Source: Lysobacteraceae bacterium
GTDB lineage: Bacteria; Pseudomonadota; Gammaproteobacteria; Xanthomonadales; Rhodanobacteraceae
DNA: 57,733 nt
Direction: 5' to 3'
NCBI GenBank assembly: GCA_018970895.1
Contig: JAGWVM010000004.1
Location: 1-57,733 of the forward strand
Below, piece by piece: positions 10,784-20,700 of the stretch. The notes under the pieces were generated by a model, which was not told where the DNA came from, did no database searches, and saw only the letters and a program-made list of their open reading frames with translations. Made by a program: the position numbers and the translations under genes. Positions within the stretch are counted from its first letter, which is position 1; each line of letters starts with the position of its first letter.

Positions 10784-11191
10784 ATGGCTCCGAACCTGAC
10801 CCGCAAGGACTCCGTGCTTCATTCCCAGCGCACCCGCCTGTGCGCCTTCATATGCCTCGCCGCCCTCGTGGTGTTCGTGCTTCCGGGCACCGCGTTCGCC
10901 CAGGATGCCAGTGAGACGATCGCCACCACCTGTGGCTTCGCCAGCAACATCAACAAGATCCTCAACGCCGTATCGATCGTGGTGGTGACCATTGCGGTGA
11001 TCTTCTCGGGCTACCAGATCGCCTTCGCGCACAAGCGCATCTCCGATGTTTCGCCGGTGCTGATCGGCGCGATCCTGATCGGCGCGGCGGGCCAGATCGC
11101 CAAGATGTTCCTGGCAGGCAGCACCACGGCCTCCGGTGCGACCGCCTGCACGGCGCAGGTGCTCACGCATCTGCTGAACCACTATGCATAA
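10784..11191 (+). CDS. virB2: T4SS pilin VirB2
   Basis: Signal peptide (LPGTAFAQ) then two hydrophobic segments of TrbC/VirB2 type; AAGGAA upstream of the 10784 ATG. Confidence 0.85.
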   Translation: MAPNLTRKDSVLHSQRTRLCAFICLAALVVFVLPGTAFAQDASETIATTCGFASNINKILNAVSIVVVTIAVIFSGYQIAFAHKRISDVSPVLIGAILIGAAGQIAKMFLAGSTTASGATACTAQVLTHLLNHYA

Positions 11192-11492
11192 AAACGCGCT
11201 GTTCCGTGGCTGCACCCGCCCGCCGATGTTCCTCGGCGTGCCGTACGTGCCGTTCTTCCTCGGCGCGGGCGGATGCATGCTGCTGGCGATGTACACCAAC
11301 CTGTTCTATCTGCTGCTGATGCCGGTGGTGATTTTCGCGATGCGACAGATGGCGCGTCGCGACGAAATGATCTTCCGCCTGCTCGGCCTTCGCCTGCAGT
11401 TCCGCACACGCATGCGCAACATCCGGGAAAACGACGGCATGTGGGTGTTGACGCCCAACCTCTATCGCGACTCGGCCAAAACCAAACCGTGA
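11184..11492 (+). CDS. virB3: T4SS protein VirB3
   Basis: 102 aa MHKNALFRGCTRPPMFLGVPYVPFF...; overlaps virB2 stop. Confidence 0.9.
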   Translation: MHKNALFRGCTRPPMFLGVPYVPFFLGAGGCMLLAMYTNLFYLLLMPVVIFAMRQMARRDEMIFRLLGLRLQFRTRMRNIRENDGMWVLTPNLYRDSAKTKP

Positions 11493-11540
11493 GCCTCTCC
11501 CGGCACCCCGCAGCCGCGGGGTGCCCTCTGGATCTTCGTC

Positions 11541-14021
11541 ATGCCCAAAGCCGCCTTCATTCCCGATACGCCGATCAGCGAGTTCGTCCCGCTGTCCACG
11601 CACGTGTCGCCTACGGTGCTCAAGACCACTGGAGGCGACTTCCTGCTGGTGTGGCGGCTGGGAGGGCTGCCGTTCGTGGGCCGAGAGGAGTGGGAGATCG
11701 AGCACAAGCACAATGTGTTCAACCGCCTGCTGCAGACCCTGCGCGCACCGGACTTCGTCAACGTGGCGTTCTGGGTCCACGACATCCGGCGTCGCCGCCG
11801 CCTGCGTGACCACAGCCGGTTCGGCCAAGCCTTCAACCAGTCGCTGTCCGATGCCTATTTCGAGGCGCTGTCATCGCAGAAGCTGATGCAGAACGAGCTG
11901 TACCTGACCCTGCTCTATCGCCCCGTGGTGAGCGGCAAGCGCTTTGCGGAGAAATCCGCCGACCTCACCCGGCTGGAGACCGAGCAGGCCGATGCGGTCA
12001 ACACCATTCTGGAGCTGGCCGGCAACGTCGAGGCTGTGCTGAAGGACTATTCGCCTTACCGGCTGGGCATGTACGAGGCGGCCAACGGCGTGGTGTTCTC
12101 CGAGGCGCTGGAGTTCTATGGCTACCTGCTGAACCGCATCGACGAGCCGGTTCCCGTGCTGCCGGCCCCGGTGCCGGAGTACCTGCCGCTCAGCAAGCAG
12201 CGCTTCTCGGCCAAGACCGGCGACTTCGTACTCACCACACCCGACGGCGCCAACCAGTTCGGCGCGATTCTCAACATCAAGGAGTACACCGAGGGCACCT
12301 ATCCGGGCATCCTCAACGGCCTGAAGTACCTGGATTTCGAGTACGTCGTCACCCACTCCTTCAGTCCGATGGGCCGGCACGACGCGCTGAAGGCGCTGGA
12401 CCGCACCAAGGGCATGATGATCTCCTCCGGCGACAAGGCCTTCAGCCAGATCGCCGAGCTGGACCAGGCGATGGACCAGCTGGCCTCCGGCAACTTCGTG
12501 CTGGGCGAGTACCACTTCAGCATGGCCATCTACGCCGCCAGCCAGGAGGCGCTCTCACAGCAGATCGCCACCACCCGCGCCGAGCTGTCCAACGCCGGCT
12601 TCGTCTCGGTGAAGGAGGATCTCGCCGTCACCGCCGCGTTCTACGCGCAGTTCCCGGGCAACTGGAAGTACCGCACCCGGCTGGCCAACGTCAGCTCGCT
12701 GAACTTTCTCGGCCTGTGTCCGCTGCACAACTTCGCGACCGGCAAGAAGGACAACAATCCTTGGGGCGCGTGCGTCACCACGCTGCAGACCACCAACGGC
12801 CAGCCGTATTACTTCAACTTCCACGCCACCCACCCGGCGGAAAACTCGCTTGGCGAGAAGGCGATCGCCAACACCATGGTCATCGGCAAGTCCGGTACCG
12901 GCAAGACGGCACTGATCAACTTCCTGCTCAGCCAGGTGCAGAAGCTCGACCCCACGCCAACGATCTTCTTCTTCGACAAGGACCGCGGCGCAGAGATCTT
13001 CGTGCGCGCCTGCGGCGGCAATTACCTCGCACTGGAGAACGGACGTCCGACCGGATTCAACCCGTTCCACTGCGAGCGCACCGAGGCCAACGTGCAGTTC
13101 CTGGCCGAACTGGTGAAGGTACTGGTCGGAAAGTCCGTGTACAGCTCGCGCGAGGAGGAGGACATCTTCCGCGCTGTCGAGAACATTCTCGACACGCCGA
13201 TGCACCTGCGCACGATGACCAACTTCCAGAAGAGCTTGCCCAACATGGGCGACGACGGCCTGTACATTCGCATGCGCAAATGGACCACCGGCAACTCGCT
13301 GGGCTGGGTCTTCGACAATCCGGTCGACACCATCGACCTGGAAAAGGCCAGCATCATCGGCTTCGACTACACCGACATCATCGACAACTCGGAAGTCCGC
13401 GTGCCGGTGATCAATTACCTGCTGCACCGGCTGGAAGCGCTGATCGACGGCCGGCCGCTGATCTACGTGATGGACGAGTTCTGGAAGATCCTCGACGGCA
13501 AGGGCGGCCTGAAGGAATTCGCCAAGAACAAGCAGAAGACCATCCGCAAGCAGAACGGCCTGGGCATCTTCGCCACGCAGAGCCCGGAGGACGCACTGGC
13601 CAGCGACATCGCCGCCGCGCTGATCGAGCAGACGGCCACGATGATCCTGCTCCCCAACCCCAACGCCAGCCGCGAGGACTACGTCGACGGCCTCAAGCTC
13701 ACTGAAGCGGAGTACCAGGTGGTGGTCAGCCTGGACGAACGCTCGCGATGCTTCCTCGTCAAGCAGGGTCACGCCAGCGCCGTCTGCCAGCTCAACCTGC
13801 GTGGCCTCGACGACCAACTTGCGGTCATCTCCGCCTCCACCGACAACATCGAGATCATGCACGAGGTGCTCGATGCCCACGCCGGGACCCACGATTGCTC
13901 ACCGGACGAGCTGAAGCCGGAGCAGTGGCTTGAGGCGTTCTATGAGAACCGAAAGGGAAGCGGCAGGGAAAAGACGTCTTCAACGACCCGCAACCCACTC
14001 TCCAAAGCCATGTCTGGCTGA
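11541..14021 (+). CDS. virB4: T4SS ATPase VirB4
   Basis: 826 aa; Walker A VIGKSGTGKTALINF; Walker B LIYVMDEFWKIL; CagE/TrbE/VirB4 family. Confidence 0.95.
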   Translation: MPKAAFIPDTPISEFVPLSTHVSPTVLKTTGGDFLLVWRLGGLPFVGREEWEIEHKHNVFNRLLQTLRAPDFVNVAFWVHDIRRRRRLRDHSRFGQAFNQSLSDAYFEALSSQKLMQNELYLTLLYRPVVSGKRFAEKSADLTRLETEQADAVNTILELAGNVEAVLKDYSPYRLGMYEAANGVVFSEALEFYGYLLNRIDEPVPVLPAPVPEYLPLSKQRFSAKTGDFVLTTPDGANQFGAILNIKEYTEGTYPGILNGLKYLDFEYVVTHSFSPMGRHDALKALDRTKGMMISSGDKAFSQIAELDQAMDQLASGNFVLGEYHFSMAIYAASQEALSQQIATTRAELSNAGFVSVKEDLAVTAAFYAQFPGNWKYRTRLANVSSLNFLGLCPLHNFATGKKDNNPWGACVTTLQTTNGQPYYFNFHATHPAENSLGEKAIANTMVIGKSGTGKTALINFLLSQVQKLDPTPTIFFFDKDRGAEIFVRACGGNYLALENGRPTGFNPFHCERTEANVQFLAELVKVLVGKSVYSSREEEDIFRAVENILDTPMHLRTMTNFQKSLPNMGDDGLYIRMRKWTTGNSLGWVFDNPVDTIDLEKASIIGFDYTDIIDNSEVRVPVINYLLHRLEALIDGRPLIYVMDEFWKILDGKGGLKEFAKNKQKTIRKQNGLGIFATQSPEDALASDIAAALIEQTATMILLPNPNASREDYVDGLKLTEAEYQVVVSLDERSRCFLVKQGHASAVCQLNLRGLDDQLAVISASTDNIEIMHEVLDAHAGTHDCSPDELKPEQWLEAFYENRKGSGREKTSSTTRNPLSKAMSG

Positions 14022-14051
14022 AGGCGATTGCAATCAGGATGGAGCGTTTCT

Positions 14052-14840
14052 ATGAATAGGAAACCGAACAGGAACCTTACGAGCTATCGCGCGATCCCGT
14101 GCGCCTTGGTAGTGGCCGGCATCGGCATGTTCGCGGGTTCTGTGAACGCCCAGTGGATTGTCCACGATCCAGGCAATGCCGTGATCAACGAGAGCGGCTT
14201 CGCGTCGCAGCTCGCTAAAACCATCGAACAGTATGCGATGCAAGCCCAGCAGTATGCGACTCAGCTGCAGCAGTACCAGAACATGCTGACCTCCATCGAG
14301 AGTCTCGGCACGGGTATTTCGCTCTTTCCGAAAACCATGCAACGCATGAGTGACGCGCAGATCCAGAAGCTCGTCGAACAGGCCTGCCCCGGACCAGCGC
14401 TCGGCACGGGCGTCATCGGGGCAGTCACCTCGACTCTCGAGTACGAGGCATCGCTCAACAAGCCCATCACGGAAAGCCAGCAGGTGATCTGCCAGCAGAT
14501 CGTGATGTTGCAGGCGGATGAATACAACGTAACGGTTGATGCCATGGGGCAACTCGCGGTGCAGGCGAGTACCGTTCAAAAGTTGAGCAAAGTGGTGAAC
14601 TCGATCAGTTCCATGGGCAAGGCAGCGAGCGCAACCTCCCAGACGGAGCAGTACCTCTCCCAACTCCAGACCGCTGCCGAGACCTGGCAGAAGCAGATCC
14701 AGGCAGACGAAGCCGTCATCCAGACCCTGAATCGTCAACAGGGCATTCTTGCCAGGGTCGCGCTCACCGGGAGTAGCACCGTGCTCGGCAACGTCGTGCA
14801 GGCGACTGCGCTGAAGGTCGCATTCACCATCAACAACTAG
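14052..14840 (+). CDS. virB5: VirB5-like T4SS minor pilin
   Basis: Signal peptide (GSVNAQWIVHDPGNAV), Gln-rich coiled region QYAMQAQQYATQLQQYQNMLTSIESLG typical of VirB5/TrbJ; ATG at 14052 preferred over upstream TTG. Confidence 0.8.
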   Translation: MNRKPNRNLTSYRAIPCALVVAGIGMFAGSVNAQWIVHDPGNAVINESGFASQLAKTIEQYAMQAQQYATQLQQYQNMLTSIESLGTGISLFPKTMQRMSDAQIQKLVEQACPGPALGTGVIGAVTSTLEYEASLNKPITESQQVICQQIVMLQADEYNVTVDAMGQLAVQASTVQKLSKVVNSISSMGKAASATSQTEQYLSQLQTAAETWQKQIQADEAVIQTLNRQQGILARVALTGSSTVLGNVVQATALKVAFTINN

Positions 14841-14889
14841 CCGCTGGATCCGATGCCGGGCCTCCACAGGGCGACACATGGGACGTGCG

Positions 14890-15996
14890 ATGAGCAACTT
14901 GAGTGATTATGTCTATTTCGCGCTGGTCTACGACTACCTGCAGAAGCAGATTGCCGATTTCCAGCACAACGTGCTGGAAAACATGATGACATGGGCAAGC
15001 GGCATCGCACTGGTGCTGGTGACGCTCTGGATCATGATCCAGGGCTTTCGCCTGATTACGGGCCAGTCGCGCGATTCGATGATGGCGATGGTGGTCAACA
15101 TGACCCGCATTGTCATCATCGTCACTGCTGCCACCACGATGAGCATCTTTGGTGGCTCGCTTCAAGGCGTACTGTCGGCCAATGGAACTCTCGGCACGGA
15201 GATCAGCAAAGCGGTATCAGGCGAAGGTTCCCCGGTGTCAGCTATCGACAAGAACATGGCCGCCACGCAATTGACGCTTGCGGCCATTGATGTGGTACAG
15301 GTCCCCCCAGGAGATACCGCAATAGCCGAACAAAAGGCCCATGCGATGCTGCTCGCCGGTTTCGGCGCGGCCAGCCCGGCCATGGCCGCGGGAGCCATGC
15401 TTTTACTGTATCAATTCACTATGGCCATCTTCGTCGGGCTGGGGCCATTTTTCATCCTCTGTCTGATCTTCGATCAAACCAAGGAACTGTTCCGTCGATG
15501 GCTGCTCTACGGAATCGGCACGCTGTTTTCTATCGCCGTGCTATGTGTCGTCACCAGCATCGTGCTCAAGCTCACCGTCAATGTAGCCGCCGCACTTTGG
15601 GGAGCGAACATCATAAATAGTGTCACTGGCCTCGGTGCCGAGGGATTCTCGAGCCAGGCCTTGCAGCAGGGTGGCATTGGCCTCCTGCTAACGGTCCTGA
15701 TTATCTCCGTTCCTCCGCTCGCGGCCACGTTCTTTCAGGGTACGGTTGGGAACTTCCTGACCTACTCCGCCTTTGGCGCCGGAATCGGAGGTGCCAATCG
15801 CCTGGGTCCTCAGGGCCAACCACCCGGATCATTCGGCTACTTCGGGCGGAGTCAACATGGCCCCACAGCTCCCGTGCAACAAACCAGCATGTCAAAAGGC
15901 GGCGCCGAAGCTTTCCTTCACTCGCCTATGCGGTCAGCTCCGCTTGCGAGATCGAATGCTGACACCGTAAGGGCTATGCCGGACAGACGTCATTAA
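14890..15996 (+). CDS. virB6: T4SS polytopic membrane protein VirB6
   Basis: Multiple TM segments, TrbL/VirB6 pattern (LYQFTMAIFVGLGPFFILCLIFDQTKELFRRWLLYGIGTLFSIAVL). Confidence 0.88.
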   Translation: MSNLSDYVYFALVYDYLQKQIADFQHNVLENMMTWASGIALVLVTLWIMIQGFRLITGQSRDSMMAMVVNMTRIVIIVTAATTMSIFGGSLQGVLSANGTLGTEISKAVSGEGSPVSAIDKNMAATQLTLAAIDVVQVPPGDTAIAEQKAHAMLLAGFGAASPAMAAGAMLLLYQFTMAIFVGLGPFFILCLIFDQTKELFRRWLLYGIGTLFSIAVLCVVTSIVLKLTVNVAAALWGANIINSVTGLGAEGFSSQALQQGGIGLLLTVLIISVPPLAATFFQGTVGNFLTYSAFGAGIGGANRLGPQGQPPGSFGYFGRSQHGPTAPVQQTSMSKGGAEAFLHSPMRSAPLARSNADTVRAMPDRRH

Positions 15997-16020
15997 AGCT
16001 ACAACGAGGCGATAAACGCT

Positions 16021-16533
16021 ATGCGGACATGCCCAACCCTGCTGTTGATACTCATTTTCTCTCTGACATTAAGTAGCGCACACGCCGAGGGGAACTGCCC
16101 TCCTGGCTACTACCCGACGGGCGCCCCCCAGGGTCAAGCTGGCCCCCAAGGCTGTGCGCCAATACCGAACTACTCGAACCAATCATCGCAGCCATCCTTG
16201 CCGCCCCCTCCAGAATGGCAGGATCACTGGGGCGCAATAGCAACCGACGGATTAGGTGGTCATCTTGGCGTATCGACCAACGCCTGGACCAAGGCCACGG
16301 CGGAAGCAATTGCTCTGGCCGACTGCAAGCAAAAGGGGGGATTGGGATGTCAGGTTGAACACACCTATGTCAACGCCTGCGTAGCGATGATTTTGGGTGA
16401 CGAGGAACACAATTCGACCAGCGCCCCAACACGCGGCGAAGCGATAGCTCTTGGCTTGAAAACATGCAACAAGTCAGATAAGCATTGTCTGGTCTTCTAC
16501 ACCGCCTGTAGCCTCCCTGTGCGGATTAGATGA
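16021..16533 (+). CDS. secreted DUF4189-like protein
   Basis: Signal peptide, NCPPGYYPTGAPQGQAGPQGCAPIP repeat-like segment, WGAIATD...A..C motif; linked to virB6. Confidence 0.72.
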   Translation: MRTCPTLLLILIFSLTLSSAHAEGNCPPGYYPTGAPQGQAGPQGCAPIPNYSNQSSQPSLPPPPEWQDHWGAIATDGLGGHLGVSTNAWTKATAEAIALADCKQKGGLGCQVEHTYVNACVAMILGDEEHNSTSAPTRGEAIALGLKTCNKSDKHCLVFYTACSLPVRIR

Positions 16534-17030
16534 TGCGGTCTTTGTACTTCGGCTTCTTGCGTTTAATCGGCATATCGCTTGCCTTGTCGCTAGCACTTCA
16601 CGCTCAGGATTATTGCCCCAAAGGGCAATATCAGGCGCTACCTCCGGGCACCCCAGGTCCCGGCCGGTGCGTGCCAGTCCCGCGGAATCTCGAAGGGGTG
16701 CTGCTCAGCCCTCCGCCGTCTGCGACACACTGGGGAGCAATCGCTGCCGATGAGATGAGTGGTCGTTTCGGCGCTGCGCATGATCTACCGAACAGACGGA
16801 TCGCAGCGCAAAAGGCCATGCTGCGATGCAGCCGGGCAGGAGGCACGCACTGCAAAGTGGCAATTGCGTTTGGCAATGGCTGCGGAGTCTTGGTGGCCGG
16901 AGAGAAGGGTTGGCAGGGTTTCGCCGACCTCACGGTTCCACACGCACGGCAGACCGGAATCACGGTCTGCAGGAAGAACGGCAATCAACATTGCCGGGTC
17001 GTCTATTCGGATTGCAGTCCCGGGCAGTGA
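16530..17030 (+). CDS. second secreted DUF4189-like protein
   Basis: ATGA overlap with preceding gene; same layout (YCPKGQYQALPPGTPGPGRCVPVP, HWGAIAADEMSGRFG, conserved Cys). Confidence 0.72.
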   Translation: MMRSLYFGFLRLIGISLALSLALHAQDYCPKGQYQALPPGTPGPGRCVPVPRNLEGVLLSPPPSATHWGAIAADEMSGRFGAAHDLPNRRIAAQKAMLRCSRAGGTHCKVAIAFGNGCGVLVAGEKGWQGFADLTVPHARQTGITVCRKNGNQHCRVVYSDCSPGQ

Positions 17031-17057
17031 GCCCAAATCATCCAAGGAGGGATCCAG

Positions 17058-17390
17058 ATGCAGAAGCGCCTCGGCGGGAAAGTCCTAGGTTTCGTCCTCA
17101 CGTTGGCGAGCAGTGGTGGCGCGGTGGCTCAGGGCTACTACGAACTCATCCCCTACTACGGCAATGATCCCTTCGTGTTCTGCACGTTCGGGGTTCCCAC
17201 CGATTGCTGGTTCCCCATCAACCCGGCGACCGGCACATTCGGCGTCTGGAACTACTATTGCTTCAACCCCGTTTCAGCCGCCCAGTACGCCCGAGTCTGC
17301 CCGCACGCTTTTGTCCCTGTTGGCCAAGTGAAAAGCCCGAGGCGCGAGATCGATAAGGAGCGGAAGTACGCAAGGTCCGGGATTTCATGA
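17058..17390 (+). CDS. small secreted Cys/aromatic-rich hypothetical protein
   Basis: 110 aa with signal peptide (VLTLASSGGAVAQ) and body GYYELIPYYGNDPFVFCTFGVPTDCWFP...; GGAGG RBS upstream. Confidence 0.6.
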   Translation: MQKRLGGKVLGFVLTLASSGGAVAQGYYELIPYYGNDPFVFCTFGVPTDCWFPINPATGTFGVWNYYCFNPVSAAQYARVCPHAFVPVGQVKSPRREIDKERKYARSGIS

Positions 17391-17509
17391 AAATGGCCCG
17401 AGGAAAGTTCGCAGCCATGACGCTTTTGGGACTGTTTGCGCCCGCGTGCCTAGTATTTGCGTCGATCGTTGCTTCCCGTCAAGCGAATGACCGATTTCTC
17501 GAGCGCTGA
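17387..17509 (+). CDS. putative 40-aa membrane microprotein
   Basis: ATG overlaps preceding stop (ATGA); MKMARGKFAAMTLLGLFAPACLVFASIVASRQANDRFLER, one hydrophobic helix; absent from supplied ORF track. Confidence 0.4.
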   Translation: MKMARGKFAAMTLLGLFAPACLVFASIVASRQANDRFLER

Positions 17510-17700
17510 GGCAGTGCGCGCGACCATCGAACAGAGCAGCCTGAAAGCCCGGTAAGGCACGGCGCAGACGTGTGCCGTCGCCGAACCGGCCACCGAACAG
17601 ATCATGACGTCCCCGCGTCCCGGCGAAGACCCAACGGCCACGGCTATGCTGATGGCCTGATCCTTCGGTGTCCGGCAGCAGGCCGGCCGGGACGCCGGAC

Positions 17701-20700
17701 TCAGGCGTTGGCCAGCTTCCGCTGCCGCCGCGCCGCACGCCGCTCGCGGCGCTTCTCCCTTCGCACCCGCGCCCGCTCGGCCAGGCAGGAGAAGATCACG
17801 TACAGCGCCGGGGTGCTGAGCAGGGTGAGGGTCTGCGAGATCAGCAGGCCGCCGATCATCGCGATGCCCAGCGGGCGGCGCAGTTCGGAGCCTTCGCCCA
17901 GGCCGATGGCGATGGGCAGGGCGGCGAGGATGGCCACCATCGAGGTCATCATGATCGGGCGGAAGCGCACGATGCAGGCTTCGCGGGCGGCCTCCACCGG
18001 ACTCTTGCCGTGCTCGCGCTGCGCCACCAGTGCGAAGTCGATCATCATGATCGCGTTTTTCTTGACGATGCCGATCAGCAGCACCAGCGCGATCATCGCC
18101 ACGATCGACAGCTCGGTGTTGGTCACCACCAGCGCGGCCAGCGCACCGACGCCGGCGGCCGGCAGCGTGGAGAGGATGGTGATCGGGTGGATCAGGCTCT
18201 CGTAGAGCATGCCCAGCACGATGTAGACGGTGACGATGGCCGCCAGCATCAGCCACAGCATGTCGCCCTGCGACTGCTGGAAGCGGCGGAAGTCGTCGCC
18301 CAGGCCCACCCGGATGTCGCCGGGCATGCGCATGTCCTTCACCACCTGGTTGATGATCTGCAGCGCCTGGCCCATCGACGCGCCGGGCGCGAGGTTGAAG
18401 CTCAGGTCCATGGTGGTCATCTGGTTGACGTGGCTGATCTGCGACGGCGCCAGCCCCGGCTCCTGGTGGGCGACCGCGGTGATCGGCACCATCTTGCCGG
18501 TGTTGGCGCGCACGTAGATCTGGTTCAGTGCCTCGGGGGACGCGGTCTGGGCCGGCAGCGCGTTGACCACCACCTTGTACTGGTTGATGTCCGAGTAGAT
18601 GGTGGAGACCTGGCGCTGGCCGAAGGCGTCGTAGAGCGCGCCGTCGATGGCAGCCATGGAGATGCCCAGCCGCGAGGCGGCGTCGCGGTCGACCACGATG
18701 TTCTGGCGCAGGCCGCCCTCCTCCACGTCGGAGCCGACGTCGCGGAACAGCTTGTTTTTCGCCAGCTCCTTCACCAGCCGCGGCAGCCACACCTGCAGCT
18801 CATCGAGCTTGTCGCCCTGCAGCGAGATCTCGTACTGCGCGCCCTGGTTGCTGTTGCCGCCGCCGCTGGGCAGGTCCTGGATCGGCCGCAGGCGCAGGTT
18901 GAGGTCCGGGTACTTGGCGGCCTTGGCACTGAGCCGGTCGAGCACGGCGAAGGTGTCGTCCTTGCGACCCTGGGCGTGGGTCTTGAGCTGGATGTCGAAC
19001 GAACTGGCCGCGCCGCGCCGGCTGGTGCCCAGGCGCGAGCCGACCACCGCCACGTCCTTGTCGGCCAGCAGCATGTCCACCAGCCGCTGCTGCCGCTTGA
19101 CCATGTCCTGGAACGACACGGTGGCGCCGGAGGTGGCGAAGCCGTGGATCAGCCCGGTGTCCTGCGGCGGGAACAGGCCGGCCTTGACCTTGCCGAACAG
19201 CACCACGGTGAGCACGATCAGCGCCAGCGGCGTGAGCGAGAACGCCAGCGCGTGGCGCAGCGAGAAGTTCAGCGCGCGCACGTAGAAGGCCAGCATGCGG
19301 TCCTGGCCGCGATCCAGCCACTGACCGAGCCGTTCGAAGCGACGGGGCCGGTCGGCGAGGCCGGACGTGGCATGGCCCTGCAGGAAGCGTCCGCACAGCG
19401 CGGGCGTCAGCGTGAGCGACACCACCGCCGACACCGCGATCGCCGAGATCAGCGTCATGGTGAACTCGCGGAAGAACATGCCGACGATGCCGCTGGCGAA
19501 CAGCAGCGGGATGAACACGGCGATCAGCGAGGCGGTGATCGAGACGATGGTGAAGCCGATCTCGCGTCCGCCGCGCAGGGCGGCCTCCAGCCGCGGCACA
19601 CCCTCGTCGATGTGGCGGATGATGTTCTCGATCACCACGATCGCGTCGTCCACCACGAAGCCGATGGCGATCACCAGGGCCAGCAGCGTGAGGTTGTTGA
19701 GCGTGTAGCCGAGCACGTACATCACGATGGACGCGCCGGCCAGCGACAGCGGCACCGCTGCCGCGGCGATCAGCGTGGGAGCCAGCCGGCGCAGGAACAG
19801 CGCCATGGTCAGCACGACCATCGCCAGGCTGATCAGCAGCGTGACCTGCACCTCGCGCAGCGAGGCGCGGATGGTCGGCGTGCCGTCGAAGTACGGGGTG
19901 AGCGTGGTGGCCCCCTGCAGGAAGGTGCGCAGCTCCGGCAGCGTGGCGCGCACGCGGTCCACCGTGGCGATCACGTTGGCGTCCGGCTTCTTGTAGACGT
20001 AGAGCAGGATCGCCCGCTTGTGGGCGAAGGTGGCGGCCTGGTAGGCGTCCTGCTGGCCGGCATAGACGTGCGCCACGTCGCGCAGGCGGATGGTGGTGCC
20101 GTTGCGCACCGCCACCACCAGGTTGGCGAAGTCGTCGGCGGTATGCAGCTCGTCGTTGGCGGTCACCAGCAGGTTGGTGTGGCCGTTGCTCAGGGTGCCC
20201 AGCGGCGAGCTGACGTTGGCCGCATTGAGCGCGTTGCGCAGCTGGTCGGGCGACAGGCCCATCGCGTTGAGCTTGCGCAGGTCCACGTCGACGCGGATCG
20301 CCGGGGTCGCCGCGCCGGCGATGTCGACCGAGGACACCCCCTTGAGCTGGGTCAGCCGCGGCATGAGGAAGGTATCGGCGGTGTTGTACAGGTCGGCAGC
20401 CGACTGGGTCTGCGAGGTGAGCGCGAGGATGATCACCGCGTCGTCGTTGGGGTTGGCCTTCTGCAGCGACGGCGCGTTGGTCAGGCCGCTGGGCAGATCC
20501 GGCGCGGCGGCGTTGATCGCCTGCTGCACGTCGCGGGCGGCCGCATCGAGGTTGCGGCTGCCGTTGAAGATCATGAAGACGAAGGTGCGCCCTTCCGAGC
20601 TGCTCGAACGCATGGTGTCGATGCCCGGCACCTGGCCGAGATGGCGCTCCAGCGGCGCGGCGACGGTCGCCGCCATGGTGCCGGCGTCGGCGCCGGGCTG

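Noticed and set aside
2967-15996. T4SS as an integrated conjugative element
   Set aside because: No relaxase, integrase, oriT-like region, att repeats or tRNA boundary visible in the window; flanks are housekeeping-type genes. Not fully excluded beyond the window.
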